The position numbers and the translations under genes were made by a program. 64,000 nucleotides of DNA from the NCBI GenBank assembly GCA_026003495.1, contig BPHK01000001.1, positions 620,001 to 684,000 of the forward strand, given 5' to 3'. The notes under the pieces are model-generated. The model was not told the origin of the DNA and searched no databases. It was given only the letters and a program-made list of their open reading frames with translations. The DNA is from Candidatus Kapaibacterium sp. GTDB taxonomy: Bacteria; Bacteroidota; Ignavibacteria; Kapaibacteriales; NICIL-2. Each line of letters starts with the position of its first letter. Position 1 is the stretch's first letter. This document shows, one piece after another, positions 35,646-43,693 of this stretch.

Positions 35646-35684
35646 GGCATCAGTTCGGTAGTGGTGGAACAGTGCACTTCAAGA

Positions 35685-36659
35685 CTACTTGGTTCGCTCG
35701 ATAGTGTAGCGTGCAAGTGCGATGAGCATGTCACGAAATTCCGTTGGTGGCAGACTGTCGAGTTCGGCTATTGCGTCCTCGACGAGCGTGCGTGCTGTTG
35801 CTATAGCGCTTTCGACGCCGCCGTAGCGCTCCACAAATGCGATGATGCGCTGGATATGGCCATTGCGTCGCGCCGACGACTGCAGGAGCCTGGCGATCGC
35901 TTGTGCTTCTGATGGCGGAGCCTGCTCGAGTGCACGGAGCAGTGGAAGTGTCACCTTGCCTTCGTGGAGATCATGCGCGGTCGGCTTCCCGAGGATTGTA
36001 CTGCGACTGGTGTAGTCAAGCACGTCATCGCGGATCTGGAATGCCAACCCAATGCGCTCGCCGAACGTAGCGAGTTTCTCTTGCCAGGATTGGTCAGCGC
36101 CTGCACTGAGAGCGCCGATCTGGCAACAGGCAGCAAGGAGTGCAGCGGTCTTATCCCGAATGATACGGAGATAGGTTTCCTCGTCGAACCTGCGTTTCTG
36201 GGAGCGTTGCACCTGCAACAGTTCGCCCTCACTCATGCGTCGAACGGCCTGCGCAGTCACTCGGAGGAAGTCGAATTCCTCCTGCTCGACGGCAAGGAGT
36301 AACCCTTGCGCCAGCAGATAATCCCCGACGAGCACAGCGACTTTGTTCTTCCAAATCGCGTTGATGCTTGCCAGGCCGCGGCGCATTGGCGCTTGATCAA
36401 CGACGTCGTCGTGGACTAACGTTGCTGTGTGGAGGAGCTCCACCATTGCAGCGCCGATGTGCGTTCGGTCGGTGATTGCGCCGCACGCTCCTGCACTGGC
36501 GAAAACGAGCATTGGCCGCAGTTGCTTGCCGCGGCTACGGAGTAGGTAGCGGACAACCAAATTGAGGAGCGGCACCTGGGATCGCACGCGCTGCGGGAGG
36601 GTGCGGTTGAATTCTTCCAGGTGTGCTTCGATCGGTTGTGCAAAGGTCGGATGTCTCAT
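35685..36659 (-). CDS. Polyprenyl (long-chain trans-isoprenyl) diphosphate synthase
   Basis: The 324-residue enzyme shows the two aspartate-rich motifs of trans-prenyltransferases, 'LVHDDVVDQAPMRRG' and 'FQIRDDVLDYTS', plus 'SRGKQLRPMLVFASAGACG'. The products are octaprenyl- or similar-length diphosphates, used for the side chains of menaquinone or ubiquinone; chain length cannot be read from sequence with confidence. Its start overlaps the tatC stop by four bases. Confidence 0.93.
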   Translation of the reverse strand: MRHPTFAQPIEAHLEEFNRTLPQRVRSQVPLLNLVVRYLLRSRGKQLRPMLVFASAGACGAITDRTHIGAAMVELLHTATLVHDDVVDQAPMRRGLASINAIWKNKVAVLVGDYLLAQGLLLAVEQEEFDFLRVTAQAVRRMSEGELLQVQRSQKRRFDEETYLRIIRDKTAALLAACCQIGALSAGADQSWQEKLATFGERIGLAFQIRDDVLDYTSRSTILGKPTAHDLHEGKVTLPLLRALEQAPPSEAQAIARLLQSSARRNGHIQRIIAFVERYGGVESAIATARTLVEDAIAELDSLPPTEFRDMLIALARYTIERTK

Positions 36660-37423
36660 TGGTGGTCGCCGGTGGCGACAGCGCGTCGTTTCACTGCGAA
36701 TTTAGAGATGACGATGCTCAGTTCGTAGAGGATGTAGAGCGGAGTAGCGAAAAACAGTTGGTTGATGGGATCGGGCGTTGGTGTGAGCACCGCAGCGATG
36801 ATCAAAATCACGATGATCGCATGGCGGCGATAGGTACTCAGGAACTTCGGTGTAACGATCCCAGCGCGCGCCAGGACGTACATAATCATCGGAAGCTCAA
36901 AGATCAGTCCTGACGCCAACATCACCGTTGCAAAGAAACCCAAGTACTCGTTGACGTCAATGATGTTCTCGATCTGCGCCGAGCCAAAACTTTTCGCAAA
37001 TGCCATCATCGAGGGAATCATACCGAAGTATGCGAACGCAACGCCTGCAAGGAAGCAGATGCTTGTCCATACCGTGATTTGCCGTGCCCAGCGGCGCTCG
37101 TGTTCGTAGAGCCCTGGCGCAACAAAGCGCCACAAATTCCACAGAACCCAGGGGAACCCAATGATGAAGCCACAGATGAAAATGAGCTTGAAGTAGAGGA
37201 ACGCTTGGCCGAACGGACGCAAGTTCTGCAACCGCAGCCCTGCCTCGATTGCAGGGCGGAGGAGAATGCGCTCGACGATGTCATTGATGAAGAAACTGGC
37301 GCCGATGGATGCAACCATGATGCCTGCAAGTCCGCTGATGATGCGGCGCCGGAGCTCATCGAGGTGGTCGAGAAATCCCATCTCGCGCTGGGGAGGAGTC
37401 TCCATTGATGCAGTGGATGCCAT
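36656..37423 (-). CDS. tatC: Twin-arginine translocase subunit TatC
   Basis: The 255-residue inner-membrane protein receives folded proteins with twin-arginine signals. Conserved parts include 'GFLDHLDELRRRIISGL' at the N-terminus, 'FVAPGLYEHERRWA' and 'FGMIPSMMAFAKSF', with six membrane spans. ATG 37423 is chosen as the first methionine downstream of the TAnnTTTG element at 37438-37445; ATG 37405 is an alternative. No tatA is visible nearby. First gene of an operon of five, divergent from murE. Confidence 0.93.
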   Translation of the reverse strand: MASTASMETPPQREMGFLDHLDELRRRIISGLAGIMVASIGASFFINDIVERILLRPAIEAGLRLQNLRPFGQAFLYFKLIFICGFIIGFPWVLWNLWRFVAPGLYEHERRWARQITVWTSICFLAGVAFAYFGMIPSMMAFAKSFGSAQIENIIDVNEYLGFFATVMLASGLIFELPMIMYVLARAGIVTPKFLSTYRRHAIIVILIIAAVLTPTPDPINQLFFATPLYILYELSIVISKFAVKRRAVATGDHQ

Positions 37424-37424
37424 G

Positions 37425-37445
37425 TAGTTTTGCCGCGCAAACTTA
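37425..37445. promoter_or_regulatory. Back-to-back TAnnTTTG promoters of murE and tatC
   Basis: Plus strand TAGTTTTG (37425-37432) faces murE; minus strand TAAGTTTG (37445-37438) faces tatC. The two elements are five bases apart and point away from their own start regions so that the 5' ends of the two transcripts overlap. Each is followed by C or CC as at the other sites in this window. Confidence 0.6.
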
Positions 37446-37461
37446 CTTGGGTGATCAGCCA

Positions 37462-38958
37462 ATGCGCTTGCTGGAAGAGTTGCTCGCTGTGTTCCCAGTG
37501 CGTGAGGTTATCGGCGACCGCGTTCAGATCATCGAACGAATTGTCCTCGATTCGCGGCAGGCAGCAGCGCGAACGCTCTTCGTTGCGCGTCGCGGCAAAG
37601 AACACGATGGACTCACGTTCTTGCGCGATGCATACGATCGGGGATGCCGTGTTGTTGCCTCCGACCGACTGCCATCGGCGCTGCCATCTGATTGCACGTT
37701 CATCCTTTGCGATGACCTGCTGGGCGCGCTGGCACGCTGGAGTCATGCGCTCTCTGGCAATCCGACAGCACAGCTGGCTGTCTATGGTGTCACCGGCACC
37801 AATGGGAAGACCACCACGACAGCTCTCCTTGCGCAACTTCTCTCGGCATGTGGGGAGCGATCGGGAGTGATTGGCACACTCGGCGCTCGCTATGGCGATG
37901 AACACCAGCCGACACGCCATACAACACCCGAAGCGCCCGAACTTGCAGCGATGTTCGCATGGATGCTCTCGCGTGGAGCTACTGCAGTTGCCATGGAAGT
38001 TAGCTCGCATGCGCTCTGGTGGCGGCGCGTCGAGGGGACGCAGTTTGCTGGGGCAATCTTTACAAATCTGACCCAAGACCATCTCGACTTCCATCGCACG
38101 ATGGAAAACTATGCGCGTGCCAAGAAGCGACTCTTCGATATGTTGCCTGCTGGGGTGCCTGCTGTCGTCTTCGCCGATAACGAGTGGAGTCAGTTCATGG
38201 TTGCCGATACGCAAGCAACGGTTCTCCGCGTTGGAAGAGGGTACGAAGCAGACGTTTGGATCGTTGCCGAGCAGCGCTCCGGGAGTGGCACGCAGTGGCG
38301 GTTGGAATGGGAAGACGGTCGCAGTGTCGAGATCAGCACACCACTGGTTGGTGGATTCAACGTCGAGAATGCGTCGCTTGCGCTGGTGTTGCTGGCAGCG
38401 CGTGGGTACTCGCTCGAACGTCTTGCGGAAGCACTCCGGACAGCGCAAGCCCCGCCAGGGCGTATGGAGCAGATCGCGCTTCCTACGGGTGCACATGCCG
38501 TTGTGGACTACGCACATACCCCCGATGCGCTCGAGCGGGTCCTTCAGCAATGCCGGGCAATGATGGAGCCAACTGCGCGATTGTTCTGTGTCTTCGGGTG
38601 TGGTGGAGAGCGCGATCGCGCCAAACGTCCGCTGATGGGAGCAATCGCTGCGCGTTACGCCGACTACGCGATCATTACCAACGACAATCCCCGCCGAGAG
38701 AATCCCGCCCAAATTGCTGCCGATATCCGCGCCGGCATTGAATTGGTGCCAGCGGAAAAACGCCGCGCAACGTTCATCGAAGAGCTGGACCGTCGCTCGG
38801 CAATTGCACTGGCAGTTGGAATGGCTGCCGCTGGCGACTGGATCGTCGTCGCTGGCAAAGGACACGAAGAGTACCAACTCATTGGAAATGAGCGTTGGCC
38901 ATTTTCTGATCGCCAGGTACTGTGGGAGGAAGCTGTTGCAACTGTTAGTAATTCGTAA
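37462..38958 (+). CDS. murE: UDP-MurNAc-tripeptide synthetase MurE
   Basis: The 498-residue cytoplasmic ligase adds the third amino acid to the peptidoglycan precursor. Key motifs are the ATP site 'GVTGTNGKTTTT' near residue 110, 'TTPEAPELAAMF', 'AVAMEVSSHAL', 'FTNLTQDHLDFHRTMENY', 'VDYAHTPDALE', 'FGCGGERDRAKRPLMG' and 'DNPRRENP'. The last is the signature associated with meso-diaminopimelate as substrate. Start ATG 37462 lies about 30 bases after the promoter element. It stands alone, without other mur genes. Confidence 0.96.
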   Translation: MRLLEELLAVFPVREVIGDRVQIIERIVLDSRQAAARTLFVARRGKEHDGLTFLRDAYDRGCRVVASDRLPSALPSDCTFILCDDLLGALARWSHALSGNPTAQLAVYGVTGTNGKTTTTALLAQLLSACGERSGVIGTLGARYGDEHQPTRHTTPEAPELAAMFAWMLSRGATAVAMEVSSHALWWRRVEGTQFAGAIFTNLTQDHLDFHRTMENYARAKKRLFDMLPAGVPAVVFADNEWSQFMVADTQATVLRVGRGYEADVWIVAEQRSGSGTQWRLEWEDGRSVEISTPLVGGFNVENASLALVLLAARGYSLERLAEALRTAQAPPGRMEQIALPTGAHAVVDYAHTPDALERVLQQCRAMMEPTARLFCVFGCGGERDRAKRPLMGAIAARYADYAIITNDNPRRENPAQIAADIRAGIELVPAEKRRATFIEELDRRSAIALAVGMAAAGDWIVVAGKGHEEYQLIGNERWPFSDRQVLWEEAVATVSNS

Positions 38959-39023
38959 CATTCCCCGATCGAGAAAAATCGGTAGTTTCGCGCCGTGTGT
39001 GGTTTGTCATTTCTTGGTATCCA

Positions 39024-40037
39024 ATGCGATTTTTCCTTGCGAGTGCTCTTTGCGTTTGCGTTCTGTCGAGCAACCTGCCTGCACAACTGCAGTTGAACGG
39101 TGCAGGGGCGACATTCCCCTACGTGCTCTACTCGAAGTGGTTCGATGTGTATAAAAAGAAAACGGGAATCCAGTTCAACTACCAATCCATTGGCTCTGGC
39201 GGGGGCATCAAGCAGATTACCGACGGAACGGTGGATTTTGGTGCCAGCGACGGTCCAATGACCGACGAGCAGCTGGCGCTCGCACGCCAAAAGCGTGGTA
39301 CTGATATCCTGCACGTTCCGACAACACTCGGTGCAGTCGTGATCGCGTACAACCTTGCACTCCCCAAACCGCTGCAACTTACCCCGGATGTATTGGCGGA
39401 CATTTTCCTGGGAGTCATCAAGCGCTGGGACGATCGGCGCATTGCAGCGATCAATCCAGGAATCAGCCTTCCTTCCAAGCCGATCGTTGTCGTCCATCGC
39501 AGCGATGGCAGTGGTACGACAGCAATTTTCACTGATTACCTCTGCAAGATCAGCAATTACTGGAAACAACGATACGGACAGGGAACGTCGGTAAGCTGGC
39601 CCAAGGGAACACTCGGTGCAAAAGGTAACGAAGGCGTCGCAGGGCAGATCAAGCAGACTGCCGGCAGTATTGGATACATCGAGCTTGCATACGCAGAGCA
39701 GAACAACTTGCCATATGCAGCGATCAAGAACTACGCTGGGGAATTTATTCTCCCCTCGCTGAGTGAGGTTACCCGGGCAGCCGAAAGCATGCTCGGCACT
39801 ATTCCGGAAGACTTGCGGGCTTCGATCACCAATTCACCGAGAGGCTACCCTATTTCAGGTTTTACTTGGCTCCTCATCCCACGCAAGCAGAGTAATCCTG
39901 CCAAGGGTAAAGCACTGGCAGATTTCCTGCGCTGGGCACTGACCGAGGGACAAGCCTACTGCGCAGATTTGCACTACGCTCCTCTTCCCAAAAGCATTGC
40001 TGAACGCGCGCTCAAAAAAGTAGCGCTCGCTCATTGA
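39024..40037 (+). CDS. pstS: Phosphate ABC transporter substrate-binding protein PstS
   Basis: The 337-residue periplasmic protein has a signal peptide ('MRFFLASALCVCVLSSNLPAQ') and the PstS hallmarks 'LNGAGATFPYVLYSKW', 'INYQSIGSGGGIKQ'-like phosphate loop, 'VDFGASDGPMT', 'VHRSDGSGTTAIFTDYL' and 'SIGYIELAYA'. The pstCAB permease genes are not adjacent, so they must be elsewhere. An earlier in-frame ATG at 38997 would spoil the signal peptide. Upstream, TAGTTTCG (one mismatch to the promoter consensus) is visible. Confidence 0.95.
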   Translation: MRFFLASALCVCVLSSNLPAQLQLNGAGATFPYVLYSKWFDVYKKKTGIQFNYQSIGSGGGIKQITDGTVDFGASDGPMTDEQLALARQKRGTDILHVPTTLGAVVIAYNLALPKPLQLTPDVLADIFLGVIKRWDDRRIAAINPGISLPSKPIVVVHRSDGSGTTAIFTDYLCKISNYWKQRYGQGTSVSWPKGTLGAKGNEGVAGQIKQTAGSIGYIELAYAEQNNLPYAAIKNYAGEFILPSLSEVTRAAESMLGTIPEDLRASITNSPRGYPISGFTWLLIPRKQSNPAKGKALADFLRWALTEGQAYCADLHYAPLPKSIAERALKKVALAH

Positions 40038-40094
40038 GCTGCCATAGAAAACCGCGCCCACGACCTCTGCGCAGGGTATCGTACTGGAAACTCC

Positions 40095-40102
40095 TATTTT
40101 TG
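40095..40102 (+). promoter_or_regulatory. TAnnTTTG promoter element of the paa operon
   Basis: TATTTTTG followed by CACC, 30 bases before the ATG at 40132. Confidence 0.6.
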
Positions 40103-40131
40103 CACCGGTTACCCTACGTGCAGCGCGCTCG

Positions 40132-40470
40132 ATGATCATCTACCAAGTTCTCTGCACCGTCCCGCGCGCCATCGAAGATGAATGGCGGCTTTGGATGCTG
40201 CGCGAGCACATTCGCGATGTGATGAATACGGAAATGTTCGAGCGTGTCATGGTTGCGCGCGTCATCAAGCCGTCGGACGAGGCATTCGTCCGCTACTGCA
40301 TCCAGTACTATGCGCCAACGCTTGAGCACTACGAACAGTACCGCAAGGACTTCGCACCGGTGCTCCAAGCAGCGCACAATGCCAAGTACGGCGGTACAAT
40401 CTCCATCGAGCGCACTGTCATGGTAACCGACGATGCTGAACATGTCGAACTAACTGAACGTCAACGATGA
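40132..40470 (+). CDS. DUF4286-type small protein
   Basis: The 112-residue protein begins 'MIIYQVLCTVPRAIEDEWRLW' and continues 'REHIRDVMNTEMFERVMVAR' and 'YYAPTLEHYEQYRKDFAPVLQ', the pattern of the DUF4286 family, which has a ferredoxin-like (dimeric barrel) appearance. No enzymatic role is known. It is the first gene of the paa cluster and overlaps paaB by four bases (ATGA), so its product is made in step with the phenylacetate enzymes, though DUF4286 proteins also occur outside such clusters. Confidence 0.8.
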   Translation: MIIYQVLCTVPRAIEDEWRLWMLREHIRDVMNTEMFERVMVARVIKPSDEAFVRYCIQYYAPTLEHYEQYRKDFAPVLQAAHNAKYGGTISIERTVMVTDDAEHVELTERQR

Positions 40471-40886
40471 GTCATTCGGTAACGCTGCGCTCCCTCGATC
40501 CGCGGGTAGAGCGACTGGGAATCCCCCAAGAGCAGCCTGCATTCGAGGGAGTACCCGAAGGAACCCACCTTCAGACGTTCGAAGTGTTCCACCAAGCCAA
40601 AAGCGGTGCACGCCACATCCACGTCGGCAGCATTCACGCACCGAATGCGGAACTGGCAATGGTCTTTGCCAAAGAGCAGTACGCCCGCCGCTCCGAATGC
40701 GTCAATCTCTGGGTGGTCAAATCCAGTGAGATCATCACCTTCTCGCCGGAAGATGCTGATCTATTCGCAACCACGCGGGAGAAAACCTACCGCGACGCAA
40801 GCGGCTACAAAGTCATGCAGAAAATTCTCGCCTGGAAGCAGCGTCTTCAGCAGAAAGACACTGATCAACCGTCGAGCAGCTCATGA
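40467..40886 (+). CDS. paaB: Phenylacetyl-CoA epoxidase subunit PaaB
   Basis: The 139-residue protein contains the PaaB core 'QTFEVFHQAKSGARHIHVGS', 'APNAELAMVFAKEQYARR' and 'CVNLWVVKSSEI'. PaaB bridges subunits of the PaaABCE complex that epoxidises phenylacetyl-CoA with O2. The first 30 residues are an added N-terminal segment. Translation is coupled on both sides by four-base ATGA overlaps. Confidence 0.92.
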   Translation: MSHSVTLRSLDPRVERLGIPQEQPAFEGVPEGTHLQTFEVFHQAKSGARHIHVGSIHAPNAELAMVFAKEQYARRSECVNLWVVKSSEIITFSPEDADLFATTREKTYRDASGYKVMQKILAWKQRLQQKDTDQPSSSS

Positions 40887-41647
40887 TGGAACACCGCGCA
40901 GCGCTCGATGATTTGCTCTTCCGTATGGCCGATGATGCGCTCATTTACGGCCATCGCAACAGTGAGTGGACAGGGCTTGCCCCCATCCTGGAAGAGGACA
41001 TCGCGTTTTCCTCCATCGCGCAGGATAAGCTTGGCCACGCACTGGCACTCTACACCATGCTCGGCCAGCTGGGACATCCTGACCCGGATACACTTGCCTT
41101 CACACGGCAGGAGCGCCAGTTTCGGTGCTGCCACCTGGTCGAACTGCCTACACAAGACTACGCCGTTGCGCTCATGCGCCATGCACTCTTCGACTACGCC
41201 GAACGCAACCGCTACCGGTTGCTCGAGCAAAGCTCATTTGCCCCACTTGCAGCATTAGCGCAGAAAGTGCGCGGCGAGATCAAGTACCACACCTTCCACG
41301 CAAGCACGTGGCTCCGCCTGCTCGGGCGCGAAGGCACCGATGAAAGCTGCGCGCGGATGCAAGCAGCCCTTGAGATGCTCTTCCCGTATGCACTCGGCAT
41401 CTTCGAACCAAGCCGGTACGAGGATGAACTTCGCGCAAGCGGAATCTTTGCCGGCGAAGAAGAGCTTCGTCGGCGGTGGCTCGATGAAATTATCCCGCTG
41501 CTCGAAGAGGCGGGGTATCGCGTTCCACCCCTTGATTCCGTCCAACCATGCTACGGCGGGCGCTCCGGCTACCACACCGAACACTTGCAGCCGTTACTCG
41601 ATGAGATGACGGCAGTCTTTCGTATTGACCCGTCGGCGGAGTGGTAA
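40883..41647 (+). CDS. paaC: Phenylacetyl-CoA epoxidase subunit PaaC
   Basis: The 254-residue ferritin-like protein is the structural, non-catalytic partner of PaaA. Family marks are 'RMADDALIYGHRNSEWTGLAP', 'LEEDIAFSSIAQDKLGHAL', 'RHALFDYAERNR' and 'GEIKYHTFHASTWLRLLG'. The expected catalytic subunit PaaA is not encoded in this window: the position upstream of paaB is occupied by the DUF4286 gene. The last residues ('GGRSGYHTEHLQPLLDEM') are typical of the family. Confidence 0.92.
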   Translation: MMEHRAALDDLLFRMADDALIYGHRNSEWTGLAPILEEDIAFSSIAQDKLGHALALYTMLGQLGHPDPDTLAFTRQERQFRCCHLVELPTQDYAVALMRHALFDYAERNRYRLLEQSSFAPLAALAQKVRGEIKYHTFHASTWLRLLGREGTDESCARMQAALEMLFPYALGIFEPSRYEDELRASGIFAGEEELRRRWLDEIIPLLEEAGYRVPPLDSVQPCYGGRSGYHTEHLQPLLDEMTAVFRIDPSAEW

Positions 41648-41648
41648 G

Positions 41649-42143
41649 ATGCGTGCGATGGACGTTATCACAACCGATGCTGTGTGGGCTGCGCTCGAGC
41701 AAGTGCACGATCCCGAAATTCCCGCGCTCTCGATCGTGGACATAGGGATTGTAACAGCACTTGATGTAACCCCAGACTGCATAACCGTCACGATTACTCC
41801 AACGTTTGTCGGCTGCCCAGCGCTCGAAATGATCAAAGATGCCATCAGAACGCGGCTTGCCGACTTACCCATCGAGCGCGTGGAGGTTGTGGTGGATTAC
41901 TCGACACCGTGGAGCACCAACCGGATGACTGAACGAGGGCGGGCAGCACTTGCATCGCTCGGTTTTGCGCCGCCACCGCGATTCGACGGTGATTTCGAAC
42001 CGGAAATTCTGCTCAATGCCACATGCCCCAATTGCGGCAGCACCAATACAACACTGCAGAGCCCGTTTGGTCCTGCGCTCTGCCGAGCGATTTACTTCTG
42101 CAACGACTGCCGCCAAGCGTTCGAACAGTTCAAACCACTCTAA
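41649..42143 (+). CDS. paaD: Phenylacetate pathway iron-sulfur/maturation protein PaaD
   Basis: The 164-residue protein joins an N-terminal MIP18/DUF59 domain ('VHDPEIPALSIVDIGIV', 'TPTFVGCPALEMI') with a C-terminal zinc ribbon ('ATCPNCGSTNT' and 'FCNDCRQAF'). PaaD is needed to assemble the iron centre of the epoxidase system. It starts one base after the paaC stop. All four ribbon cysteines are present. Confidence 0.92.
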   Translation: MRAMDVITTDAVWAALEQVHDPEIPALSIVDIGIVTALDVTPDCITVTITPTFVGCPALEMIKDAIRTRLADLPIERVEVVVDYSTPWSTNRMTERGRAALASLGFAPPPRFDGDFEPEILLNATCPNCGSTNTTLQSPFGPALCRAIYFCNDCRQAFEQFKPL

Positions 42144-42157
42144 CGCGGACGCGTTCA

Positions 42158-42829
42158 ATGCCGGTTGGATTTCTCCTTGAGATGCTCTCGGGCCAGACGC
42201 TGCCTCTCGGAACGATCTACTGCATCGGACGAAACTATGCCGATCACGCGCGCGAGATGAACGCTGAGCTGCCGAACGAGCCTGTTGTGTTCCTCAAACC
42301 TCCAACGTCTGCCATTAGCGATGGGGGGACGATCCGAATTCCACCGAACGAAACGAATGCACACCATGAAGTCGAGCTCGTCGCAGTGATTGGCGCCGAA
42401 CTGCACAATGCATCACTCGACGATGCGCATCGCGCAATCGCTGGCTACGCTGTCGGCATTGACGTCACGTTGCGCGATCGCCAGACACACGCCAAGAAGC
42501 ATGGATTACCCTGGGCGCTGGCGAAAGGCTTTGCCACGAGCGCGCCAATCTCACGTATTGTGCCAGCTGAGGCAATCCCAGTCATTGGCGATGTCGAGTT
42601 CGGTCTGGAGGTCAACGGGACTGTTCGACAGCGTGCCACGCCACGGCGGATGATCTGGTCAGTAGAAGAGCTGATTGTGTTCCTTTCACGGTGGTTCATC
42701 CTTGTGCCAGGCGACGTTGTTTTCACCGGAACGCCCGAGGGTGTCGGTCCGCTTGCTGAGGGCGATCGCGTGCGCGCATGGCTTGGGGATGCAGTCGAAA
42801 TGCGGCTCGATGTTGCGTTCGCAGTGTGA
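42158..42829 (+). CDS. Fumarylacetoacetate hydrolase family protein
   Basis: The 223-residue protein has the FAH fold motifs 'IYCIGRNYADHAREM', 'EPVVFLKPPTSAI', 'NAHHEVELVAVIG', 'GYAVGIDVTLRDRQ', 'LAKGFATSAPISRIV' and 'FTGTPEGVGPL'. The metal-binding acids are in 'HHEVELV' and 'GIDVTLRD'. Members open acylpyruvates or decarboxylate oxaloacetate; the place in the paa operon hints at aromatic catabolism, but the substrate cannot be fixed. ATG 42158 or ATG 42182 could be the start; the first is used. Confidence 0.88.
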   Translation: MPVGFLLEMLSGQTLPLGTIYCIGRNYADHAREMNAELPNEPVVFLKPPTSAISDGGTIRIPPNETNAHHEVELVAVIGAELHNASLDDAHRAIAGYAVGIDVTLRDRQTHAKKHGLPWALAKGFATSAPISRIVPAEAIPVIGDVEFGLEVNGTVRQRATPRRMIWSVEELIVFLSRWFILVPGDVVFTGTPEGVGPLAEGDRVRAWLGDAVEMRLDVAFAV

Positions 42830-43575
42830 TGGTGTACTTTCTCTCTGATGTGCACTTAGGCTACGGCACGCTTGAGCAAACGCGCCAGCGCGAGTCGCTG
42901 CTCATTGCGGTCCTCGAGGCAATAAGACCACGGGCAACGCAGCTTTTTCTCGTTGGGGATATCTTCGACTACTGGTTCGAATATCGCACGGTACTTCCCC
43001 GGCAGTTCTACCGGACGCTTGCTGCGCTCGATCGAATGCGCTCGCACGGCGTTGCCATTGATTATCTCGTCGGCAACCATGACTTCGGGCATCGAGATTT
43101 TTTCGAGCGGGAGTTGGGCATTCCAGTCCACTGGCATGACATCGAGCGGACGCTTGGAGAAAAGCGCTTTTACATTGCGCATGGCGATGGCAAAGTCGCA
43201 GGAGATTGGGGCTACCTTGTCCTGCGTAAGCTTCTGCGCAGTCGGCTTGCGAATAAGCTCTATCGGTGGATCCATCCAGATATTGGCATTGCACTGGCAG
43301 CGCTCTCCTCGCGGAAAAGTCGCAACTACACCTCCGAACGCGACGACGGCACACGCGACAGCTTAGCCGACTTTGCCCGCCATGCGATCTGTGAGCGCGG
43401 CTTCGACTACGTCATCATGGGGCATCGTCACCGTCCGACGGTGCAGCAATATTCGTGCACGCAGCATCGCGGAACCTACATCAATCTCGGCGACTGGCTC
43501 AGCTCGCCGCGTGTTGCGGTCTTCGATGGGGTGGAGTGTTCGCTCGTCGAAGCGGCGAGCCTCCTTGGCTCTTGA
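42829..43575 (+). CDS. lpxH: LpxH-like UDP-2,3-diacylglucosamine hydrolase
   Basis: The 248-residue metallophosphoesterase shows the LpxH set 'FLSDVHLGYG', 'LVGDIFDYWFEYRTVLP', 'YLVGNHDFGHRDFF', 'FYIAHGDG' and 'VIMGHRHRPTVQQY'. LpxH cleaves UDP-2,3-diacylglucosamine to lipid X in lipid A synthesis. Its start overlaps the FAH stop (TGATG), so a lipid A gene is translationally tied to the paa cluster, which is unexpected. A broader LpxH-type hydrolase role is possible. Confidence 0.85.
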   Translation: MVYFLSDVHLGYGTLEQTRQRESLLIAVLEAIRPRATQLFLVGDIFDYWFEYRTVLPRQFYRTLAALDRMRSHGVAIDYLVGNHDFGHRDFFERELGIPVHWHDIERTLGEKRFYIAHGDGKVAGDWGYLVLRKLLRSRLANKLYRWIHPDIGIALAALSSRKSRNYTSERDDGTRDSLADFARHAICERGFDYVIMGHRHRPTVQQYSCTQHRGTYINLGDWLSSPRVAVFDGVECSLVEAASLLGS

Positions 43576-43693
43576 CCAACGTTTCGCGGCAGGTTAGTTC
43601 GACTCGGCGCAACGACACGCCGCTTACATCAGCAATGCTTGTGCGTTTCCTATTTTGCGTAGTAGGCCTCAACCACTGCAAATCACTCGACGC

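Noticed and set aside
37018-38961. 647-codon minus-strand open frame
   Set aside because: It is antisense to murE and part of tatC. Both of those show complete family motifs, whereas this product shows none.
40132-40470. First gene of the paa cluster as PaaA or PaaB
   Set aside because: It is far too short for PaaA and lacks ferritin-like metal ligands. The PaaB motifs are in the next gene, and the sequence fits DUF4286 instead.
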